This document shows positions 1-4,841 of a DNA stretch of 5,559 bases, one piece after another. The DNA lies in assembly GCA_021793715.1 (NCBI GenBank), contig JAJYSF010000086.1:1-5559 (forward strand), read 5' to 3'. The stretch's first letter is position 1; every line of letters begins with the position of its first letter. Position numbers and translations under genes: made by a program. This DNA comes from Actinomycetes bacterium (lineage in GTDB: Bacteria > Actinomycetota > Actinomycetes > Actinomycetales > Microbacteriaceae). The notes under the pieces were generated by a model. That model searched no databases and was not told the origin of the DNA. It was given only the letters and a program-made list of their open reading frames with translations.

Positions 1-54
1 ACGCTCATCTTCGTCGTCGACATCCTGTCGGCCACGCACGCCACCAGCGAGTAG
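1..54 (+). CDS. 3' end of an unidentified upstream gene (partial)
   Basis: The first 54 bases read as 17 sense codons followed by TAG and encode TLIFVVDILSATHATSE. The gene begins before the window. The stretch LIFVVDIL is hydrophobic and could be the end of a membrane segment or a buried strand, but 17 residues are too few to assign a family. The stop lies only 4 nt before the GTG of dxr, which suggests a shared transcript and translational coupling. The reading frame itself is supported by this close join and by GC-biased third codon positions; the function is unknown. Confidence 0.6.
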   Translation, partial: TLIFVVDILSATHATSE

Positions 55-58
55 TCCC

Positions 59-1138
59 GTGCGCAAGGTCGTCGTCCTCGGATCCAGCGGGTCGATCGGC
101 ACGCAGGCGCTCGACGTCATCCGCCGCAACTCCGACCGGTTCACGCTCGTCGGTCTCGCGACCGGATCCAATGCCGCCGTGCTCGCCGAACAGGCAGCGG
201 AGTTCGGCGTCGAGCACACTGCGCTCGGCGCCGACGAAGCCGCGCAGCTGGTGCGCGATGTCGACGCCGACGTCGTGCTCAACGGCATCACCGGATCCGT
301 CGGCCTCGGACCCACGATCGCCGCGCTCGAGGCGGGACGCACGCTCGCGCTCGCGAACAAGGAGTCGCTCATCGTCGGCGGCACCCTCGTCACGTCGCTC
401 GCGCGCGAGGGTCAGATCGTGCCGGTCGACTCCGAGCACTCGGCGATCGCGCAGGCGCTCCGCTCCGGCCGGACGAGCGAGGTGCGGCGGCTCGTGGTCA
501 CCGCCTCAGGCGGCCCCTTCCGAGGGCTCCGTCGAGACGAGCTCGAGCGCGTCACCCCCGCGCAGGCGTTGAAGCACCCCAACTTCTCGATGGGCCGGGT
601 CATCACGACGAACTCCGCGACCCTCGTCAACAAGGGGCTCGAGGTGATCGAGGCCCACCTCCTGTTCGACGTGCCGTTCGGCCGCATCGAGGTCGTCGTG
701 CACCCGCAGCAGCTGATCCATTCGATGGTCGAGTTCCACGACGGATCCACGATCGCGCAGGCGGGACGGCCGCGCATGCTCGTGCCGATCGCGCTCGGAC
801 TGTCGTGGCCCGATCGCCTCGAAGACGTCGACGCGCCGATCGACTGGACCGCGACGCAGAGCTGGGAGTTCGTCCCGCTCGACGACGAGGCGTTTCCCGC
901 GGTGTCGCTCGCGCGACAGGTCGGCGAGGCCGCGCGCACCTTCCCGGCCGTGTACAACGCGGCGAACGAGCAGGCGGTCGACGCCTTCCACGAGGGACGG
1001 ATCCCGTTCACCGGCATCGTGGACGCGGTCGCGCGGGTCGTCGACGCGCACGAGGCGCCCGCGGAGCTCACGCTCGAGACGCTGGCTGAGGCCGAGCTCT
1101 GGGCGCGCCGCACCGCCGACGAACTGCTCGCGCGCTGA
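59..1138 (+). CDS. dxr: 1-deoxy-D-xylulose 5-phosphate reductoisomerase (Dxr/IspC)
   Basis: This cytoplasmic enzyme makes the first committed step of the MEP isoprenoid pathway, converting DXP to 2-C-methyl-D-erythritol 4-phosphate with NADPH and a divalent metal. The 359-residue product shows the family motifs in order: NADPH loop GSSGSIG (8-14), NKES (100-103), metal-binding DSEHSA (D124, E126), SGGPF (150-154), flexible-loop HPNFSMG (173-179), NSATLVNKGLEVIEAH (185-200, third metal ligand E195) and HPQQLIHSM (215-223). A helical C-terminal domain follows to residue 359, slightly short for a family usually near 390-400. The GTG at 59 is chosen because the NADPH-binding strand starts at residue 3, so no room is missing. 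One oddity: the loop tryptophan (W212 in E. coli) is phenylalanine here (F176). The gene starts 4 nt after the preceding stop, with no strong ribosome binding site. Confidence 0.97.
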   Translation: MRKVVVLGSSGSIGTQALDVIRRNSDRFTLVGLATGSNAAVLAEQAAEFGVEHTALGADEAAQLVRDVDADVVLNGITGSVGLGPTIAALEAGRTLALANKESLIVGGTLVTSLAREGQIVPVDSEHSAIAQALRSGRTSEVRRLVVTASGGPFRGLRRDELERVTPAQALKHPNFSMGRVITTNSATLVNKGLEVIEAHLLFDVPFGRIEVVVHPQQLIHSMVEFHDGSTIAQAGRPRMLVPIALGLSWPDRLEDVDAPIDWTATQSWEFVPLDDEAFPAVSLARQVGEAARTFPAVYNAANEQAVDAFHEGRIPFTGIVDAVARVVDAHEAPAELTLETLAEAELWARRTADELLAR

Positions 1139-1196
1139 CCGAACGTCGCGGCGCTCATTCAGCCGTTCCCTGCCCCCTGCGTGAGACGATGGCGGC

Positions 1197-2807
1197 GTGA
1201 TCGAGACGCCTCACATCCGCCGCACACCACCCGTGATGCTGCGCCCCGAGCGGCCCGCCGTCAGCCGCCTCACCGCCCTTGCCGACCACGTGGGTGGCAC
1301 CGCCACCTCGGACGCCGACGTGACGGGCGTGACGGTGTCCTCGACGGACCTCGTTCCCGGCGATCTGTTCGTGGCGATCCGCGGCGCGAACCGTCACGGT
1401 GCCGAGTTTGCGGCCGACGCCGCCCGCAACGGCGCCTCCGCGATCCTCACTGACGCCGACGGCGCCGAGATCGCGCGCGACTCCGGTCTGCCGGCGCTCG
1501 TCGTCGCGGATCCGCGCGGCGTCCTCGGCGACGTCGCGATGGCGGTCTACCGGACGGGGCCGGAGGACAAGCTGCCGCTGCTGCTGGCGACGACCGGCAC
1601 GAACGGCAAGACGAGCATCACGCACCTGCTCGAAGGCATGCTCACCCAGATCGGCGCCATCTCCGGGGCCTCGACCTCGGCCGAGCGCGTCGTGGCCCAG
1701 GAGCGCGTCGTGGCGGGTCTGACGAGTCCCGAGGCGAGCGAACTCCACGCCCTGATGGCCCGCATGCGGGAACGCGACGTCGAGGCGTTCGCCGTCGAGG
1801 TGAGCGCGCAGGCCGTCACCCGCCGTCGCGTCGAGAAGGTGATCTGGGACGTCATCGGCTTCACGAACCTCACGCATGAGCACCTCGACGACTACGGCGA
1901 CATGGAGACGTACTACCGCGCGAAGGCGCCGCTGTTCACGTCGGCCCGTAGCCGGCGGGCGGTCATCTCGCTCGATTCGGCGGCGGGAGACCGCATCGCC
2001 TCCGAGGCGGACATCCCCGTCACGACGATCGCGACCTTCGGCATCGCCACCCCCACGGCGTACGACCATGCGCACTGGCACGTCGAGGTCACCTCCGAGC
2101 AGCAGAGCGGAACCGGCTTCCGACTGACCGGCCCCGGCGGTCGCGTGCTCGAAACGGTCGTTCCGGTCATCGGCGCGCACATGGCCGCCAACGCCGGTCT
2201 CGGCATCGTCATGATGCTCGAAGCCGGATATGCGTGGGATCGCATCGCGGCGGCGCTCGCGGGCGGCATTCGCGCGTGGGTGCCGGGGCGAACGCAGCTC
2301 GTCTCCGGACCCGACGGACCCGCCGTCTACGTCGACTTCGGGCACACGCCGGACGCGTTCGAGAAGACCCTCGCGGCGGTGCGCCGCGTCACGCCCGGGA
2401 AGGTGCTGATGCTGTTCGGCGCCGACGGCGATCGCGACACCACGAAGCGCGCTGACATGGCGCGCGCGGCCGTCGCCGGTAGCGACATCACGGTGATCAC
2501 CGACCACCATCCGCGCCACGAGGACGCCGCGTCGATCCGTGAGACCTTGATGAACGCCGCCCGCGCTGCGGATCCGGACCACGAGCTGCACGAGGTCTCG
2601 CCGCCCGAGGCCGCGATCGTGACGGCCGTCTCGCTCGTCGGCGACGGCGACGCCATCCTGTGGGCGGGACCGGGTCATCAGAACTATCGTGACATCGAGG
2701 GTGTGCAGTGGGGCTACTCGGCCCGCGAACTGTCGCGCCGAGCGCTCATCGCCGCCGGCTGGCCCGCCCCCGACAGGGTGTGGCCCAACCCGTACCTCGA
2801 CGACTGA
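1197..2807 (+). CDS. MurE-type Mur ligase with altered amino-acid-binding motifs
   Basis: The product is a 536-residue three-domain Mur ligase, normal in length for MurE. Mur ligases join an amino acid to a UDP-MurNAc-peptide carboxylate using ATP. Seen in order: N-terminal UMP-binding-type domain (about 22-125), P-loop TGTNGKTS (133-140), TSPEASEL (176-183), EVSAQA (201-206), TNLTHEHLDDYGDM (223-236), K243 at the carbamylated-lysine position, VPGRTQ (362-367), VDFGHTPDAFEK (379-390), FGADGDRD (407-414), DHHPR (436-440) and GPGHQNY (491-497). The MurE DNPR signature has become HHPR and GKGHE has become GPGHQ, so ATP chemistry looks intact while the third amino acid or acceptor may differ. The GTG at 1197 leaves about 20 residues before the first domain; ATG 1236 is a possible alternative, and neither has a good ribosome binding site. 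The gene follows dxr after 58 nt and overlaps the protease start by 1 nt. Alternatives are the organism's only MurE, or a paralogue with another substrate. Confidence 0.9.
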   Translation: MIETPHIRRTPPVMLRPERPAVSRLTALADHVGGTATSDADVTGVTVSSTDLVPGDLFVAIRGANRHGAEFAADAARNGASAILTDADGAEIARDSGLPALVVADPRGVLGDVAMAVYRTGPEDKLPLLLATTGTNGKTSITHLLEGMLTQIGAISGASTSAERVVAQERVVAGLTSPEASELHALMARMRERDVEAFAVEVSAQAVTRRRVEKVIWDVIGFTNLTHEHLDDYGDMETYYRAKAPLFTSARSRRAVISLDSAAGDRIASEADIPVTTIATFGIATPTAYDHAHWHVEVTSEQQSGTGFRLTGPGGRVLETVVPVIGAHMAANAGLGIVMMLEAGYAWDRIAAALAGGIRAWVPGRTQLVSGPDGPAVYVDFGHTPDAFEKTLAAVRRVTPGKVLMLFGADGDRDTTKRADMARAAVAGSDITVITDHHPRHEDAASIRETLMNAARAADPDHELHEVSPPEAAIVTAVSLVGDGDAILWAGPGHQNYRDIEGVQWGYSARELSRRALIAAGWPAPDRVWPNPYLDD

Positions 2808-4099
2808 TGACGGCCGTACTGTTCGTCATCGGCATCCTCGCGATGCTGATCGCTCTGGCCGTGTCGATCGCGTTGCACGAGCTCGGCCACATCCTGCCCG
2901 CGAAGGCTTTCGGTGTGCGGGTCGGGCAGTACATGATCGGCTTCGGTCCGACCCTGTGGTCGAAGCAGGTCGGCGAGACGGAGTACGGATTCAAGGCGCT
3001 GCCGCTCGGCGGGTTCATCTCGATCGCGGGAATGTATCCGCCGAGCCCTGAGGTCGACGGGCGGCGCAGGCGCGTGTGGTCGACGCTCGTGCAGGATGCG
3101 CGCGAGCAGAACGACGAGACGATCGCCGAGGCGGGAGATCGCACGCTCTATCGCCAGGCGACGTGGAAGCGCGTCGTCGTGATGCTCGGCGGCCCATTCA
3201 TGAACTTCGTGCTCGCGATCGTCGCGTTCTCGGTGCTTCTCAGCGGCATCGGCGTCCAGCAGGCGACGGCGACGGTCGCGCAGGTGTCCGAGTGCGTCCT
3301 GCCGGCGGGATCCGCGCAGACGGAGTGCGCTGACGACGACCCCGCGACGCCCGCTGCCGAGGCGGGGCTGCGCCCTGGCGACACGATCACCGCGGTCGAC
3401 GGATCCACGGTATCGAGCTTCGCGGAGGCGTCGGCCCTCATCCGCGAGCGGCCCGATGAGACGATCGACGTCGACATCGTCCGGGACGGAGCGGCCCGCA
3501 CGCTCAGCGTCACGCCGATCCTCGCGGAGAACGAGTACGTGGATTCGGACGGCGAGGTCGTCACCGATGACGTCGGCTTCGTCGGCTTCAGTCCCGCGTA
3601 CGAGCGCGTGCGTCAACCGGCGTGGGCCGGTGCGCAGGAAGCAGTGCGCAACACGGGTGCCGTCGCGGAGATCGTCGTGCAGCTGCCCGTGAAGCTGTAC
3701 GACATCGCGGTCGACCTGGTCACGGGCGGGGAGCGGGATCCGGACGGACCGATCAGCGTCGTGGGCGTCGGGCGCATCGCGGGCGAGGTCACGGCCACCG
3801 AGGCGCCGATCCTGGATCGCGTCGCCGTGCTCGTGAACATCTTCGGAGCCCTCAATATCGCGCTGATGGTGTTCAACCTGATCCCGTTGCTGCCGCTCGA
3901 CGGCGGTCATATCGTGATCGCACTGTGGGATGGGCTGAAGCGACTGTTCGCGCGGCTCACGGGACGCCCGGCAGCCAAGCCCGCGGATGCGACGCGCCTC
4001 GTGCCCATCACACTCGTGGTCGTCGTTCTCATGATCGCGATGGCGGCACTGCTGTTCGCCGCAGACATCTTCAACCCGGTGGACCTCTTCGGGCAGTAG
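2807..4099 (+). CDS. rip1: M50 family intramembrane site-2 protease (Rip1/RseP type)
   Basis: This is a zinc metalloprotease of the cell membrane. Relatives (M. tuberculosis Rip1, E. coli RseP) cut anti-sigma factors inside the membrane after a first external cleavage. The 430-residue product shows a first membrane segment (about 3-23) with zinc motif HELGH (24-28; E25 catalytic), GFGPTLWS (45-52), LPLGGFISIAGMYPP (65-79), a second membrane segment at GGPFMNFVLAI (128-138) to about 150, a PDZ domain with AAEAGLRPGDTITAVDG (183-199), then FNLIPLLPLDGGH (356-368; D365 the third zinc ligand) and a last membrane segment (about 400-419). ATG 2807 is chosen because it sits in TGATG, overlapping the ligase stop by 1 nt, and starts directly at the first membrane segment. 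An in-frame extension to 2708 would add 33 Arg/Pro-rich residues encoded inside the ligase gene. Two cysteines (C163, C174) precede the PDZ core. In its target set it may be an envelope-stress regulator; its substrates are not in the window. Confidence 0.95.
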   Translation: MTAVLFVIGILAMLIALAVSIALHELGHILPAKAFGVRVGQYMIGFGPTLWSKQVGETEYGFKALPLGGFISIAGMYPPSPEVDGRRRRVWSTLVQDAREQNDETIAEAGDRTLYRQATWKRVVVMLGGPFMNFVLAIVAFSVLLSGIGVQQATATVAQVSECVLPAGSAQTECADDDPATPAAEAGLRPGDTITAVDGSTVSSFAEASALIRERPDETIDVDIVRDGAARTLSVTPILAENEYVDSDGEVVTDDVGFVGFSPAYERVRQPAWAGAQEAVRNTGAVAEIVVQLPVKLYDIAVDLVTGGERDPDGPISVVGVGRIAGEVTATEAPILDRVAVLVNIFGALNIALMVFNLIPLLPLDGGHIVIALWDGLKRLFARLTGRPAAKPADATRLVPITLVVVVLMIAMAALLFAADIFNPVDLFGQ

Positions 4100-4105
4100 C
4101 GACGG

Positions 4106-4123
4106 TCGCGCGAGTGCGCGCGA
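4106..4123 (+). terminator. GC-only hairpin just after the protease gene, possible terminator
   Basis: TCGCGCG (4106-4112) and CGCGCGA (4117-4123) form a perfect 7-bp stem with loop AGTG. It begins 7 nt after the TAG of the protease gene. There is no run of T after it, so it is not a classical intrinsic terminator; high-GC actinobacteria often lack the T-run, so it may still end or slow transcription. Alternating CG makes such a palindrome fairly easy to get by chance. Confidence 0.4.
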
Positions 4124-4127
4124 GCAC

Positions 4128-4149
4128 GTGTGAGCGCGGTGTGAGCGCG
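4128..4149 (+). repeat. Perfect tandem 11-bp direct repeat, possible protein-binding site
   Basis: GTGTGAGCGCG occurs twice with no gap (4128-4138 and 4139-4149). The core TGTGAGCG therefore recurs at 11-bp spacing, about one helical turn, which places both copies on the same face of the DNA. The same core at the same spacing appears at 4766-4784 before the next gene. The region is non-coding and lies 29 nt past the protease stop and about 95 nt before the lipoprotein start. It could be an operator or activator site, or part of a 3'-end element. Confidence 0.55.
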
Positions 4150-4172
4150 CCGTGGTCGACTGCGTCACGGCG
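4148..4172 (+). promoter_or_regulatory. Hairpin directly following the tandem repeat
   Basis: CGCCGTG (4148-4154) pairs perfectly with CACGGCG (4166-4172), leaving an 11-nt loop that contains the palindrome GTCGAC. The stem starts within the last two bases of the second 11-bp repeat copy. The same arrangement (repeat pair, then GC stem with an 11-nt loop) is found at 4766-4808. It could be a terminator of the upstream unit or a structured 5' leader of the lipoprotein mRNA. Confidence 0.45.
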
Positions 4173-4177
4173 GCACG

Positions 4178-4196
4178 GGAGTCTCCTTCTGACTCC
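4178..4196 (+). promoter_or_regulatory. Leader hairpin whose loop complements the lipoprotein ribosome binding site
   Basis: GGAGTC (4178-4183) and GACTCC (4191-4196) form a perfect 6-bp stem with the 7-nt loop TCCTTCT. Bases 4184-4189 of the loop, TCCTTC, are exactly complementary to GAAGGA at 4230-4235, the ribosome binding site of the lipoprotein gene. Pairing of loop and ribosome binding site could modulate translation if transcription starts upstream of 4178; the start site is unknown. A 6-nt match could be chance. Confidence 0.35.
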
Positions 4197-4229
4197 TCCG
4201 GCCGTCGTCTCGCAGATCTGTCTCGACCT

Positions 4230-4237
4230 GAAGGAAG
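4230..4237 (+). promoter_or_regulatory. Strong ribosome binding site of the lipoprotein gene
   Basis: GAAGGAAG ends 6 nt before ATG 4244 and is the best Shine-Dalgarno match in the window. It fixes the start of the lipoprotein gene. The upstream genes dxr, the ligase and the protease lack comparable sites, so this gene seems set up for independent and efficient initiation. Confidence 0.8.
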
Positions 4238-4243
4238 CTCACC

Positions 4244-4744
4244 ATGAAACACACGGTCGTCGTCCGGGGAAGCGCAGCCGCCGCGGCGGCCGGTCTTCTC
4301 GCCGTCTCCCTCACGGGATGCTTCACGAATCCGCTCGATATGATCACCGGCGGATCCGATGACGGCGCAATCCCGAGCGGAGCCGACGAACTCATCGAGG
4401 GCATCACGGGCGGAGGAGTGGACGTCGAGTTCGGGAGCATGCCCGAGAACTTCCCCGCGGAGGTCCCCGTGGTTTCCGACAGCGTGATCCAGAGCACCTC
4501 GATCAACTCCGAAGACGGGTCCGGAATGATGGTCGTCGTCTCCGACCCGCGAAGCTTCGCCGAGCTCGTGCAGCAGGTGCGTGACGACTTCTCCGACTGG
4601 GACGAGGTCATGTGGACCGAGATGGGGGAGCTCGTCAACGGATCCTTCACTCTCGATGACTCGCTGACCGTCAACGTGGGCGTCGCCGAAGCGTCAGAGG
4701 GCGAGGACACGACCGTGTCGTACATGGTCTTCCTCGGCGAGTGA
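4244..4744 (+). CDS. Small secreted lipoprotein of unknown function
   Basis: The 166-residue product starts with a typical lipoprotein signal peptide: positively charged start (K2, R8), an Ala/Leu/Val-rich core (about 10-22) and lipobox LTGC (23-26). C26 is the only cysteine, so lipid attachment there after signal peptidase II cleavage is well supported, and the protein should sit on the outer face of the membrane. The mature part begins with a Gly/Asp-rich linker (about 35-65), then MPENFPAEVPVV (66-77) and a compact acidic domain with alternating hydrophobic strands (about 92-100, 141-149, 157-164) and a helix near 104-117. An FPxxVP-type segment like this is often seen after the linker of small actinobacterial lipoproteins, but I do not recognise a named family. 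ATG 4244 has a strong ribosome binding site. Its position after the protease and before a secreted leucine-rich-repeat protein suggests a surface role; no substrate can be inferred. Confidence 0.88.
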   Translation: MKHTVVVRGSAAAAAAGLLAVSLTGCFTNPLDMITGGSDDGAIPSGADELIEGITGGGVDVEFGSMPENFPAEVPVVSDSVIQSTSINSEDGSGMMVVVSDPRSFAELVQQVRDDFSDWDEVMWTEMGELVNGSFTLDDSLTVNVGVAEASEGEDTTVSYMVFLGE

Positions 4745-4765
4745 TGCACGCCGTCGATCGTGAGA

Positions 4766-4785
4766 TGTGAGCGGTGTGTGAGCGG
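4766..4785 (+). repeat. Second 11-bp-phased TGTGAGCGG pair
   Basis: TGTGAGCGG occurs at 4766-4774 and 4777-4785, with start-to-start spacing of 11 bp and a 2-bp gap (TG). The 8-bp core TGTGAGCG and the 11-bp phase match those at 4129-4147. A looser TGTGACGG follows at 4790-4797 inside the next hairpin loop. The pair lies 21 nt after the lipoprotein stop and about 57 nt before the leucine-rich-repeat gene start. Confidence 0.55.
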
Positions 4786-4808
4786 CGCCTGTGACGGTGA
4801 GGCGCCGC
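4782..4808 (+). terminator. 8-bp GC hairpin after the lipoprotein gene, possible terminator or leader structure
   Basis: GCGGCGCC (4782-4789) pairs perfectly with GGCGCCGC (4801-4808) around an 11-nt loop, TGTGACGGTGA. The stem overlaps the end of the second TGTGAGCGG copy. It begins 38 nt after the lipoprotein stop and ends 33 nt before the proposed TTG start of the next gene. There is no T-run after it, so a role as terminator is plausible but not proven. Confidence 0.5.
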
Positions 4809-4826
4809 GACACTGCAGCTGTGAAG

Positions 4827-4832
4827 AGAGGA
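4827..4832 (+). promoter_or_regulatory. Ribosome binding site that supports the TTG start at 4842
   Basis: AGAGGA (within AGAGAGGA, 4825-4832) ends 9 nt before TTG 4842. The competing in-frame starts (GTG 4821, ATG 4893) have no purine-rich site at a useful distance. This is the main reason for choosing TTG. Confidence 0.6.
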
Positions 4833-4841
4833 CGTGTCCAG

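Noticed and set aside
1189..1200. Tiny frame ATG-GCG-GCG-TGA whose stop overlaps the ligase GTG
   Set aside because: Three codons with no ribosome binding site; most likely chance, although it could in principle couple to the GTG start.
1155..2678. Long minus-strand open frame (507 codons) opposite the Mur ligase
   Set aside because: It is Arg/Asp/Gly/His-rich with no domain motifs, as expected for the complement of a GC-rich gene; the + strand carries clear Mur ligase motifs.
2708..2806. Upstream in-frame extension of the protease start
   Set aside because: It would add 33 Arg/Pro-rich residues inside the ligase gene before the first membrane segment; the ATG in TGATG at 2807 fits better.
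4129..4169. TGTGA near TCACG considered as a CRP-type site
   Set aside because: The half-sites are not 6 bp apart; the nearest TCAC is part of the 4148-4172 hairpin.
2714..4252. Long minus-strand open frame (512 codons) opposite the protease
   Set aside because: Low-complexity Arg/Asp/His composition and no recognisable fold; the + strand holds HELGH, PDZ and LDGGH motifs.
4128..4785. Repeat pairs considered as a CRISPR array or mobile-element ends
   Set aside because: Units are 8-11 bp with no spacers of CRISPR length, no cas genes or transposase are present, and no matching inverted ends or target duplications are visible.
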